Shown: one piece after another, positions 42,870 to 53,490 of the stretch
How positions within the stretch are numbered: position 1 is the stretch's first letter
Layout: each line of letters starts with the position of its first letter
NCBI RefSeq assembly: GCF_030035675.1
Contig: NC_084483.1
Location: 149,772,925 to 149,836,924 of the forward strand
Direction: 5' to 3'
Length of the DNA stretch: 64,000 nt
Source of the DNA: Rhineura floridana
Lineage: Eukaryota; Chordata; Lepidosauria; Squamata; Rhineuridae
Program-made: the position numbers and the translations under genes
Notes under the pieces: generated by a model
What the model was told of the DNA's origin: nothing
Databases searched by the model: none
Seen by the model: the letters and a program-made list of their open reading frames with translations, nothing else

Positions 42870-43245
42870 CTCTTATGCCAGGAGGGGAGACTTTTCATTA
42901 TTTTCTTGTGGGTAACCTTCTGGAGGCTGCATTCCAGTGCTGGGGGTGGCCATAGACAAAGATGGGCAGAGCAATGGATGTGCTGTACAAACAGACTTTA
43001 TTCCAGCCATAGAAAGTCAGACGTTTCTGCATGCATACTCCTCCTTCCCTCCCCCAACAGATCTCTCCATCCAGGAATGGAAGAGACATCATCACATTCA
43101 AGAACACCTTCCGGCCATTAGAAGCTCTCAAGGATGGTGTGGAATAGGGCTGGGGAGGGGTGTGGCCCGGTAACAATCTCTAGGGTTAGGGTGGTATATA
43201 AATGTAATTAAATAAATTTACATTTTGGCCCTTAAGCAAGGAACT
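42870..43245. mobile_element. hAT MITE (long GGGGAAACT family), rearranged
   Basis: GGGTAACCTTCTGGAGGCTG, AAAGATGGGCAGAGCAATGG and GGTGTGGCCCGGTAACAATC match 22770. Near its right end a short L2-type tail (GTGGTATATAAATGTAATTA) replaces part of the MITE. Confidence 0.6.
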
Positions 43246-44814
43246 GGGTCTGGAAATCCTGTGTAATCGTATTTCATATGTGCACTTCCACTGAGAAGTA
43301 TGGTGCTGAATGGCCATGAAGTCATTACCAAATCCTGCTTCAAGGCAAATCACACAAGAAAAGGTAGCCTAAGTGTAATGTATCATGTTGTGAATTCCTT
43401 ACCCTAACAGTGGGGACCACCAAGCAAAGTCCTTCTAAAATTTGGCTACCACCCAGCCAATGATGCAAAAGTACTATAATACCAGATGGAAAAACAAAAC
43501 ATGCAGGTCAGACTACAGTAGAATGTTTAATTTTTCGTCATAGTCCTCCCTCTGACAAGGCTTATCAGTTTTATTTTATTATTTTTAATGGATGATTTAA
43601 TAGCCTACTTGTAGGATGTGGTCCATGTTCCACTAAAATGTTTTAGCAAAGTTTGATGTTCAGAAAAAGAATTGTGTTTTGGAGTTTGTTTTTTAATGTG
43701 GGGTGGCAGGGGGTGGGGGAATAATTATCTTCAGAGTCTGACCTCTTGGCACAACAGAGAGATTTATCAGAGGGGGCATGTGACTAGTTAAGACACACAA
43801 CCCCGGCTTGAAGGAAACAGCTGCTCATTTATGCTTTAGCACTTGGCAGCTGGACAAAGAAGGGAGATGTTTGTGTTGAATACCTCTGCAGAATCAAGTA
43901 CAGTAAGTTATTTTCCCTGTTGTCCTTGGGCTGGGTGTGGGTTTGCATTCTTCTCCTTTCTTTTCTCTTTTTAAGCCAGGAATATTTCCTACTTTCTCTT
44001 CAAGCTTCTTGCAAAATCTGCTTGTAGCTGAGATACAGCTTGCCACCTCCTCACTGATCCAATTCCCAAAACAGCAGTCTTTTCCAGGACCCATTATTAG
44101 TAAGACTTTTTGTAAATGAGAATAAAAATGGGGACCTACCTTGTTTTGCTTTGCTGTAAGGAGGAAAATATAAAGTTGAATACAATAGTTGACTCTTAAG
44201 GTCCTTTATAGTTAGGCTTGCCAGGTTCAGGTGAAAACAGAGATCTTGTGTCTTTAACAAGCAAAGAAGGGAGCATTTTGGCAGATACAACTGTACCTTT
44301 TGTGGTGTTGCAGTGAAGGAGAAATTGCACCTGGCAAAGTTCTCCCTTCTGCAAAACAATGAAAGGTACAGGAAACCTGTCTTTTTTTGGAAACGGAGGC
44401 AGTCCTGTTCATGGTCTGATGGTTTTGTTTCCTTGTCACATTATGAAGCTGGTCACAATGTAATGGTGGCTTTGTATTTCAGTTTGCTGCTGCTTACAAA
44501 GGAATACATTCAAAGCAGCACAGTTTCAGGAACTGTTCTTTGTGGGGGGGGTGGCAGGTAGATGGAAGAGCACTGACGTTTGGTTAATAAAAATGAAACA
44601 GACAAAAATGCCATATTTTATCAATTGTGCTGGAGAGGGCTTTGGAAAACATAACTGCATAACTGTTGCAGGCAGAGAGAGAAAAACTTGAAACATGCAC
44701 CAAATTTTCCAAGTCTTCCTGTTCTTTAGAATTTGTTCATAATGTGCGTGTGCGTGTGTGTTTTAGCAGCATACTGATGGCATCAATGGCTATAAAGTTG
44801 CTGATGGTGTTGGT
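43246..44814. other. No gene recognised
   Basis: Nothing I can name. A possible exon near 43850-43904 (before AGTAAGTTAT) has no support beyond the donor-like site. Confidence 0.4.
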
Positions 44815-44940
44815 GGGGTCCAGAGCATGGGAGGGCTATTGCCTCCATGTTGCCTGTGGACTTCCTGGAAGCATCTGATTGGCCACTGTGAGAAGCAGGA
44901 ACCTGGACTAGATGGACCTTTAGTCTTATATTCCCTTAAC
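44815..44940 (+). mobile_element. CR1-type LINE 3' end
   Basis: GTGGACTTCCTGGAAGCATC, GATTGGCCACTGTGAGAAGC and CTGGACTAGATGGACC in order; worn terminal CTTATATTCCC. Confidence 0.7.
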
Positions 44941-45315
44941 TGGTCATGTTCATGCTCTGAAGAGTACTACAATCCATGACAGACTACGAATGAGTAACTT
45001 TTCAGATCTGTTTGTACAGATATTACCATGAGGTGTTTTCAGTGTTTACAGGAACTACAACATGGGTATAAATTATGGGACCTTTCAACTTTATTAGTAT
45101 AGTACCAAAAGTCAAGGAAACTAAGACCAGACAGGGATGAAAATGAATACTGAGTGACAGAGATCTATCTTTTCTGCATCTGATGCCACATAGCGTAGAT
45201 CTCCCTTTTATTATTTTAATGTTATTTTACTGCTTTTTACTGCTATTTAATGTTATTTTTTTACTGCTATTTCAAATTTTTGAATGTTAATGTTGTACTG
45301 ATGTGATGTAGAGTG

Positions 45316-45408
45316 CCTCCCATCAGCCATAGCCAGCATAGCCAATGGTCAGGGATGATGGAAATTGTAGTCCAACAACATCAGGAGCACCACAGGTTCC
45401 CCAGCGCT
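45316..45408. mobile_element. hAT MITE, 5'-incomplete
   Basis: CTCCCATCAGCCATAGCCAG, CCAATGGTCAGGGATGATGG and GTAGTCCAACAACATCAGGA then CCACAGGTTCCCCAGCGCTG. The left TIR is missing. Confidence 0.65.
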
Positions 45409-45452
45409 GGTATGCACCCTAAAATACAGACTAGAAATCCTTGTAGTAGTAG

Positions 45453-45567
45453 CAGAGCTTGGAAAAGTTACTTTTTTAAACTACAACTCCCATCAGCCCC
45501 AGCGAGCATGGCCACTGGATTGGGCTGATCGGAGTTGTAGTTCAAAAAAGTAACTTTTCCAAGCTCT
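45453..45567. mobile_element. Tol2-like hAT MITE, copy 3, with exact duplication
   Basis: 115 bp, CAGAGCTTGGAAAAGTTACT at the left and its complement ending ...CCAAGCTCT at the right. Flanks AGTAGTAG (45445-45452) and AGTAGTAG (45568-45575) are identical; the target was an AGT-repeat, so register is slightly uncertain. Least diverged of the three copies. Confidence 0.85.
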
Positions 45568-45575
45568 AGTAGTAG

Positions 45576-46300
45576 TAGATAATAGTCCCTTTCCCAGGAC
45601 CTTTTCACACAATGTCTTTTTCACAGAAATAAGGTAAAGGTATAAAAGCCATTTTGCACAATCCAGGCAAAGTCTCCCCAGGTAGTACGTCTCTTGCAGG
45701 AGAATTGCATTTTCCCATCACTCATACTGCAGTATTGAATTGGCTAGGAAAATACATTTTTCATCTAAGTGAGAGGTTCAGGCCCGGCCCAGGAAATGGG
45801 GCAAAGGGCAGAATGGTGCCCCCACTCCCAACTGTTCCACATACGAAATCTGCCCAGACAGGCAGCAGACTCTTACTTCAATACTGGTTATGCAGCAGTG
45901 CCCTCCACTGCATCAGAGGAAAGCAAGCTAGCTATGACTGGGTGGTACACAGCTCTGTCCTCTGACACCTCACTACCACCATCACCCCAGCATCTGCACT
46001 CTGCCTAATGGTAGGGCCACCTCTGGAGAGCTTGCATTGCTGTTAATAGCAGTGTTGATTGCTCTGTAGCCCCTGAGGTTTCATGGGAACCTATTGCCTA
46101 ATGCCTGTGACTCGGCCTGTGATGAGTGATACTCTGTTCCTTCCACATGTCTGCATCACTTTGAAAACAATGTACTCTTTTAAAAGGATTTTTATATTAA
46201 AAAGTTACTAATTTTAAAATTTGAGCTGCTTTTTCCTTATTTTTAGCAGCTGGGTATTCACTATTGCACTGCTGCTTGAGTACTTATGTATCCTTTTATA
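45576..46300. other. No gene recognised
   Basis: No domain or named repeat. Confidence 0.4.
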
Positions 46301-46304
46301 AAAA

Positions 46305-48062
46305 GCCCACCCTGGACTTATTGAAAAAGCCCACCCTGGACCCATTGGTTTGTGACAACTACCACCCGGTCGCAAATAACCCCTTCTTAGGGAAGGTGAT
46401 TGAGAAAGTTGTGCGCCACGATTGCAGATAAAACAGATTATCTTGACCCATTCTAGTCTGGGTTCCACCAATGAAGGCAGAACAGATTTAGGTTTGTAGT
46501 CACTGATAGCCTTATCCTCCATGAATATTTCTAATCCTCTTTTAAAGCCATCCAATTGGAAGTGAATTTTTGGAGGAAACAAATTATCTTGACCCATTCC
46601 AATCTGGGTTCAGACCTGGTTATGGGACTGAATTGGCCTTAGTTGCCCTGATGGATGACCTTTATCGAGGGAAGGACAGGGGGAATGTGACCCTGTTATT
46701 CTTACCTGATCTCTCAGCGGCTTTTGATATTATTGACCATGGTATTCTTCTGAGCTGACTTGGTAAGATTGGTATTGGAGACACTGTTTTACAGTGGTTC
46801 TGATCCTATTTCCAGTGTCATTTTCAGAGAATAGCATTGGGTGATGGTCTTTCAGCCTCCTGGCAGTTCTGATGTGGAATGCCACAGAGTACCATCTTGT
46901 CCCCAATGCTGTTTAACATCTTTATGAAGCCCTTGAGAGCGGTCATCAGGAGATTTGGGGCGAGGTGTCAGCAGTATGCTGATGATACCCAGCTCTATTT
47001 CTCTGTAACATCTGAATCAGGAGAGGCCATGCAAGCCTTGGACTGCTGCCTGGACTCAGTGATGGGCTGGATGAGGGCCAATAAATTGACTGAATCCTAG
47101 CAAGACGGAGACGCTGTGGGTTGGTAACTCCTGAGTTCAATAATTGGTCAGTTGCCTGCTTTGGATGGGGTCGTACTCCCTCTGAAAGAGCAGGTCTGTA
47201 GTCTGGGGGTGCTCTTGGATCCATCTTTGTCGCTAGAGGCTCAGGTGACCTCAGTGGCTAGGAGTGCTTTTCACCAGCAAGACAGCTGCGGCCATTTCTG
47301 GACCAGGATAGCCTGACCACTGTTGTGCATGCACTGTAACCTCCAGGCTGGATTACTGTAATGTGCTCTATGTGGGGCTATCCTTGAGGTTGGTCCAGAA
47401 GCTGCAGCTGGTGCAAAATGTGATGGCGAGACTACTCACTGGGGCAGGGTATTGCCAACATGTCACCCCTCTTCTGAAGGAATTGCACTGACTACCTATT
47501 AGCTACCGGGCTAAGTTCGAGGCTGTAGTTTTGGTATACAAAGCCCTCTACAACTTGGGACCAGGATACCTGAAAGATAATTTTATCCCTTATAGGCCCA
47601 GTCGATCGCAGGAGACCCTCATGTGCAGATACCATCTTATCAGGAGGTCCATGGTGCACAACATAGGAAACGGACCTTTAGTGTAGTGGCACCTACCTGT
47701 TGAAATTCCCTCCCCTTAAATATTAGACAGGCGCCATCTCTGTTATCTTTCTGGCACCTACTGAAGACCTTTCTCTTTCAACAAGCCTTTTAAGTAGAGC
47801 CCTTATCCCAGCCTGTGTCTGTGTTGGAATTGCATTTTAATATGTTCTTAAACCTTTCTTTTTTAAACACAGATGTTTTTAAAGCTGTTTAAAAATGTTT
47901 TTAAAGATGTTTTACTTTAATATGTTTTTAATGGTGGTTTTGTTTTAATATATTTTAAAGTCTGTTTTCATGATGTGTTAAAGTGTTTTTAGTGCTTTTG
48001 TTTGCCACCCTGGGCTCCTATTGAGAAAAAGGGCGGAATATATATCTAATTATTATTATTAA
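46305..48062 (+). mobile_element. Decayed L2 LINE, RT to 3' end
   Basis: Protein blocks, in order but with several stops and frame changes: LGKVIEKVV, NYLDPFQSGFRPGYGTELAL, LSAAFDIIDHGILL, VPQSTILSPMLFNIFMKPL, QQYADDTQLYF, VCSLGVLLDPSLSLEAQV. The last part of ORF2 and the 3' UTR follow, closing with CCACCCTGGGCTCCTATTGA, GGGCGGAATATATATC and an ATTATTATT tail. It is the same family as the young copy at 59.2 kb. 5'-truncated. A tandem duplication of AAAAGCCCACCCTGGAC sits at its left edge. Confidence 0.9.
46466..46555 (-). mobile_element. CR1 3' UTR piece inside the L2
   Basis: CTGATAGCCTTATCCTCCAT then CCTCTTTTAAAGCCATCCAA is reversed CR1 3' UTR (compare 3510-3570). It is flanked by a 35-bp direct repeat of L2 sequence (46431-46465 and 46577-46611, ATTATCTTGACCCATTC). 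Confidence 0.7.
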
Positions 48063-48543
48063 TAATAATCATAATAGTCTGAAGAACAGCAAAAGATCCT
48101 TTGCATAGGATCTGCAAAGAATTTTTAAAACTTTTTTTGTAGCTAAGTTCTCTGGATCAGAACCATGGTGCTGGATGGCGTGTGTGTGTGTTAAACGTTC
48201 CCCCTGTGTCATATTTCCATTGTCCCCTCCCAAAGCTGCTATTAGCCAAGAGAGGAAAAACTTATATGCACACTTAGGAAAAATATATTAATGCAAACAA
48301 CAGCTTTAAGGGGCAGTTTTCATTGGGAAAAGCAATAAGGGGGAAAGAGGTCCCTCTCCTCTGTGCCATGGTCCCAATCCAGATCAACTCCTCCCATCCG
48401 CAGTTACTATTTGCAAAAGTTTAAGGTAAATGGAGATGTAATCACATGTCTCTGTTGCCCTGTGTAGCTTGGTCCTCAGATCCTTCTAGCTGATTAGATG
48501 CTTGGGATCAAACCTAAGACCATGTACAAGCAAAGCATGTCCT
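48063..48543. other. No gene recognised
   Basis: Nothing recognised. Confidence 0.4.
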
Positions 48544-48551
48544 CTGCTACT

Positions 48552-48809
48552 CAGGGGCGTCACCTGGGTGACACCATGGGGGGGTGACACCCAGAGCCGC
48601 ACCCCCCACACTCCAGCTAGTGACGCCACTGCCCCCCAGCACCCAGTCCGGTGTGCGCCGAAAGCAGGCGCCTGCTCGCTGGCTGTGAAGCCTGGACGGG
48701 CCTTCCACCGTCAACATGGAGCACGGTGGGCGAGCGCGGGCGACCAACCACCCCTGTCCATGCCCCTGGGAGGGTGCACCCCCCCGCAGTCCCGCTAGTG
48801 ACACTGCTG
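48552..48809. mobile_element. GC-rich hAT-like MITE, exact duplication
   Basis: 258 bp, the reverse-oriented partner of 26975-27293. The left end CAGGGGCGTCACCTGGG and right end CTAGTGACACTGCTG are inverted. Flanks CTGCTACT (48544-48551 and 48810-48817) are identical. Shared inner text includes AAAGCAGGCGCCTGCTCGCT. Confidence 0.88.
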
Positions 48810-48817
48810 CTGCTACT

Positions 48818-49089
48818 GGCCTATGGTCAGCAGCTGCTGGTTAGGCAGCGCAGGTGGGGCACCATTGCAGGTTGCTGCCACTGATGGAGAGGGGGCAGGG
48901 GAGGCACAGGGATCTTGCTGTGACACACCACGGCAGGAGCAGCGGATGGGCTTCCCCTTGCTTCACTCCTTCCCCTCTTGGTCAGCAGCAGCAACCTGCA
49001 GTGTTCAGAAGCTGGGAGCGCAATGGCATCCCACTTGTGCTGCTCCACTGGCCGCTACTGCCGATGGTGCCTCTTTCAAGAATGATGGG
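48818..49089. other. GC-rich, unresolved
   Basis: Contains loosely inverted GCAGGTTGCTGCCACTG and CAGCAGCAGCAACCTGCAG, so perhaps part of another MITE. No coding evidence. Confidence 0.35.
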
Positions 49090-49265
49090 CTGCAGCTCAG
49101 TGGTAGAGCATCTGCTTCATATGCAGACGACCCCTGGTTCGATCCCCGGCATCTCCAGGTAGGGCTGGGAGAGACCCTATGTGATACCCTGGAGAGCCGC
49201 TGCCAGTCTGTGTAGACAGTAGTGAGCTAGATGGACCAATAAGTCTAACTAGGAATAAGGCAGCT
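49090..49265 (+). mobile_element. tRNA-Ala-derived SINE
   Basis: GCAGCTCAGTGGTAGAGCAT (A box) and CTGGTTCGATCCCCGGCATC (B box and acceptor side) match tRNA-Ala. Then GGTAGGGCTGGGAGAGACCC, CCCTGGAGAGCCGCTGCCAG, GAGCTAGATGGACCAATAAG and AAGGCAGCTGCCTATGCTG. A tRNA finder may score the first 72 bases; the SINE body shows it is not a working tRNA gene. The 3' end resembles CR1-type tails. Confidence 0.85.
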
Positions 49266-50253
49266 GCCTATGCTGAGTTTTCCTGCACCTTTAATGCTTG
49301 TGAAAAACAGAGGTGCAGTGTTTCTGACTCCTGCTTCCAAAGCAGCACCTATCAAACAATGGTAAAGACGTTTGTGAAGGAGCAGGGCTTGGTGGATTTT
49401 CCCAAAGCCAAGGCTTGCACTCTGGATTTCCAGGTTCAAAGTTAGTGTTCCGATCATTGCTATCTCCTTGCCATTTGCCATCTGCTAAGTCGAGGTGAGA
49501 TCCAAGCGCTCCCCCCAAGGGAGGACTGTAGTCCTTAGCAAGGGCATGTTAATGTGCATGATTTTCTCTGTGGTTTTTGGCCTTGCGACAAGGGAAATTT
49601 CCTTTTGCTTGACGTTGTTTCTACCATGCACGCTCTCCCCGGTGATTTATGTATGTCTTTTTTTTTAACTGATTAAGTGGAATTCCATGAGAAAGAGAGA
49701 GTGAACAACCCATCAGCAGCAGAGACCAGGAATGTGTGAAGTGGCAGCTCCCACTTAGGAGTTTATAGAAACAACACATGGATTTTCCATTCAGCTGGAG
49801 GCGGATAATGTCTTTGCTGTAAATGGGTAGGTGAATGGGTAGTAGAAAGACAACACTCATAAGCACAAAGAGCAAAACACTGTCAGCGGAGATCAAGGTA
49901 TAAAGGAAAATAGCACAATCCTGCTAGATTGCTGGAAAATGTGCCATGTAAAGTTGAGGCATTGAATAAGTAAAAATCTTGACCTCTTACTTCTCCCTCC
50001 AGAGAACCATTTGTCTAAATCAGTCTCGAAGCCAGAAACTATCTTAGAGCTGGAATTCCTGGCTGTCCTTTTATGTTACTCAGTCATGTCCTGTATTTTT
50101 TTACAGCCTTAAGATTTCCAACTTTTCCCCTTGCTGGGATCCCATGTCTTTTAACATCTGCATGATGAGCAGAAATATAACAGGCAAATCTTCCTCCATG
50201 TGTTACAACATCAAAAGCTTCACTTCCTAAATCCTATCATACAGCAGTTAAAG
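49266..50253. other. No gene recognised
   Basis: Nothing recognised. Confidence 0.4.
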
Positions 50254-50778
50254 GCAGGGCTCGTCCAAACTCACCTGGATAATCCATATTTTCCCTATTC
50301 GCGTTGTGCTTGGCTAGTCCCCACTTCTGCTGTTTTTTTGCTTTTTTCAATGTAAAGAAATCCGCTGTTTTTGTGCCCACACATTAAACACATTATTTTT
50401 GGTTTTTCCCAAAGCCCCACCTTACTCCTGCCCCTGTGAGGCAATTGGTCTGTTAAATATGACATGTCCTCTCCCCCCCTTGCACCCAAGCACACTAACG
50501 CGCAGGCGCTTGGACGCAAGAGCATGAAATTTGAATTTGCTGTTGGTTGCAGTTGGGGCAGACTGACGCTCAGCAAGCCCATGCCCATGCCGCCCACCCC
50601 AGCAGGGCTGAGGACAGCGGGCCGCCAGCAGGTTGCCCTGGACTGCTGGGGGACACAGATGCCTCTCACACCATCCAACACCATGATTTCCCACCCACTG
50701 AGCCTCCAGCAAAGCCCAGGGCATCCCTGTGGAAGCTGCTGCCGCCTTCCTTGCTGCTCGCCACTCCGGAGCGGGTGC

Positions 50779-51345
50779 CCCTGACCATCCAGGGTGATTG
50801 TGCAAGGGATCAGCGCTTGTAATCACCGGGCAAATCCCCCCATAACCCCTGGGCTCATTCACTGCAGGGTTCAGCCCCGGACTGTTGTGCGGCTCACCCA
50901 TTTCCTGATGGTTTGGTAGTAGTGGCTGTAATGGAGTTCCTTGCCACTCACCATTCTGGAGCAGGGCCAGCTGGGGGTGTGTGTCTCCAGGTGCCCCTAA
51001 CCATCTAGTGGGATTGTGGGCAGTGCAAGGGATCAGCGCTTGTAATCGCCAGGCGAATCCCCCCATAACCCCTGAGCTCATTCACTGCAGGGTTCAGCCC
51101 CGGACTGTTGTGCGGCTCACCCATTTCCTGATGGTTTGGTAGTAGTGGCTGTAATGGAGTTCCTTGCCGCTCACCATTCTGGAGCAGGGCCAGCCGGGGG
51201 TGTGTGTCTCCAGGTGCCCCTGACCATCCAGGGGGATTGTGGGCAGTGCAAGGGATCAGCGCTTGTAATCACTGGGCAAATCCCCCCATAACCCCTGGGC
51301 TCATTCACTGCAGGGTTCAGCACCAGACTGTTGTGTGGCTCAGTG
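50779..51345. repeat. 223-bp tandem repeat, ~2.6 copies
   Basis: CAGCGCTTGTAATC occurs at 50811, 51034 and 51257, exact 223-bp spacing. Copies are nearly identical (for example GGGTTCAGCCCCGGACTGTT). The long antisense frame 51081-50422 runs through the array and is not a gene. Confidence 0.95.
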
Positions 51346-51495
51346 GCAAGAATGTCGCCCCCAGGGAAGCAAACAGCCCCCCCCGGCAGGTGGCTGCTCT
51401 GGGCTCGGGTAGGGAATGCGGGCAAACATCCCTACACACTGCTGCACTGAAGCGCCCAGCACAGGCTTTGCGGTGTTCCCTCTGATAAAAGAAAC

Positions 51496-51795
51496 ACGCA
51501 AACCACTTATATGCCAATAATTCCTGTATTGTTGTTTGCTTGTATTTGTGATATGTCGCTAAACCGAATGTATGTGGTTTTGCCTTTATACATATTACAC
51601 TTTTTGGGGATACACACAGCTGGCAATTCCACTTATTTCTCCTGGAACTGCAAGCAAGTAATGATGTGTCATGTCTAGGAAGGTAGACCACCAGTCTATA
51701 TGGTTGTGGGTGGCTGAGACGCTCTAGCAAACCACTTATATGCCCTTAATTCCTGTATTGTTGTTTGCTTGTATTTACGATATTTCGCTAATGTG
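51496..51795. repeat. Diverged direct repeat, 231 bp apart
   Basis: CAAACCACTTATATGCC and CCTGTATTGTTGTTTGCTTG occur at 51497-51550 and again at 51728-51780. CAGCTGGCAATTCC (51619) also recurs as CGGCTGGCAATTCC (52128). Confidence 0.85.
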
Positions 51796-52206
51796 TGCAA
51801 CTGAGATACAGAGTCTAATAATGTAGCCTGCCTTGTCCATTTTATAGTGCCAAAGAGACGCAGAATGAACCTGACCAATGGGGGGGGGGCAGGAATTAAC
51901 AAGAACGACAGCAGTAAACAGCTACTTGATCCCCTGTGGTTTTGCTGAATGCCACAATTACCTCTTTTTTAAAAAAAAAAAAATCCCAAACAGGCTCTTC
52001 TACTTTAGGAAGATGGACAAAGGCAAGGGGGGCTCTGCTCGGCTCTTTTCACGATTTAAAGCCTTGCTTTAGAACTTTTACCGCTACATTCAGCCGTGTG
52101 TGAAGTGAGAGACTGGAAAAGGTATACACGGCTGGCAATTCCAAATATTTCTCCAGAACTGAGAGCTTTTCTAGAGTGCAGCGCTTGGCAGCAGCTCCCA
52201 CCTCCC

Positions 52207-52210
<4 letters not shown>

Positions 52211-52254
<44 letters not shown>
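52211..52254. repeat. (CT)22 microsatellite
   Basis: Uninterrupted CT dinucleotides. Long frames across it on both strands are artefacts. Confidence 0.97.
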
Positions 52255-52257
<3 letters not shown>

Positions 52258-53280
52258 CGTGCACAGGTGGCTCTGCTGTAGGAGCGGTGGCAGCAGCGGC
52301 GGCGGCACCATCAGGGAAGAGCCACCCTCCGCAGCAGCTTCCCAACCACTTCAGGCAAAACTTGCTCTGCTGCCTTCACCCTCCCTCCTCCCTTTCCTTT
52401 CCATGGCCCTTTGCAAAGTGCCAGGCTCTCGTTTTTCTCTGCCATGTGTGCCTGTGCGTGTCTGTCTGTCTCCAAGTGAGGAGGAAAGAGCAAAATGAGC
52501 TCCCTGCACCAACCAGCTGCACTTGAGCGAGACCAGCCAGGAAAAGGGGGGCTTTACAAACAACCGCAAGTGCAGATCTCACATGGAGCGGCCGTCCAGT
52601 TCGCAGGCTGGCTAAAAATAAACGGCTGTAGCTGCTTCTGTGCAAATGTACATTTTTGCATCTGCGCAGTAGAAGTTACAGAGCACCCCCAACACCACTC
52701 CATTCTCTGATTGGTTCAGTTTCCCCGGGCTTTTCCATGGACATTCACGCACATGCGCAAAAGTGAAAAAACATGATTGGATGGGAATGAGGGAAGGGGT
52801 TTGGGGAAACGCCCAAGGACCGCCCACAGCTCTAAAGTCTGCAGTATTGCATCCGAGCGCCTTAAGGGAAAGCGGATGATTCCCGGTTTAAAAAAGCAAA
52901 TAGCATTTTTTGCGTTACTGCAGATGCGGATTTAACCGCGAGAAAATCTGCAAAAATGGGTGACGTCGTATGGACCATGGAAAATTAACGAATACACAAA
53001 GCGATCATATCGCACATTATACAGTCATTTGGATGAGCCCGCACAGACCTGCTAGAAAAAAAGAATCTAGCAACCCTAACTAAAGTGTATAGTTCACAAG
53101 AGGGGAACTTCTGACTTGCAGGCCTGTGGCTCTGAGGATTCTCAGGTCACAGCCATTCTCCTAAAGCCTCCCTCCTCAGCATGGACATCCATACGCATGT
53201 TTCCTGTGTGTGCATGCGTGCCCAAAGCAAAACACTAAAAGAGAGAGCAGACTAGATTCTCACAAAAAAACCAAGGATAG

Positions 53281-53490
53281 TGTCACACGTTTAAAGCGTA
53301 TCCAACAAACTTTTAAATCACATGACTTCCCTCCAAGAATCCTGGGAACTGTAGTTTGTTAAGGTTGCTGGGAAAGTATAGCTATGTGAGGGGGAAACCA
53401 CCGTTCCCAGGATACTTTGGGAGAAGTCATACGATTTAAATGTGTGTTGGATGTGCTTTAATGGTATAATGTGGATCTGCCTGTGCTTTT
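53281..53490. repeat. Palindromic MITE-like repeat
   Basis: AATCCTGGGAACTGTAGTTT and its inverse CCGTTCCCAGGATACTTTGG lie around a GTATAGCTATG centre; outer arms CGTTTAAAGC and GATTTAAATG are loosely inverted. Family of 390, 2808 and 55578. Confidence 0.7.

Larger units (their letters stand above)
50257..53040. mobile_element. Candidate 2.8-kb TIR element, class open
   Basis: GGGCTCGTCCAAA at the left (50257-50269) is inverted as TTTGGATGAGCCC at the right (53028-53040), 12 of 13 identical. Both outer sides carry GCA, a possible 3-bp duplication. The body is far richer in G+C and CpG than its surroundings. It contains 223-bp tandem repeats, two further pairs of direct repeats (51496/51727 and 51609/52120) and a (CT)22 run. 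No transposase is seen. The inverted ends are short, so the element call is moderate; a CpG-island-like host sequence is the main alternative. Confidence 0.6.

Noticed and set aside
49090-49162. tRNA-Ala gene
   Set aside because: The tRNA-like part is the head of a SINE with a conserved body after it.
50422-51081. 219-codon minus-strand frame
   Set aside because: Runs through the 223-bp tandem repeats; the peptide repeats with the same period.
52049-52345. Frames across the (CT)n run with RE or SL repeats
   Set aside because: Pure microsatellite translation.
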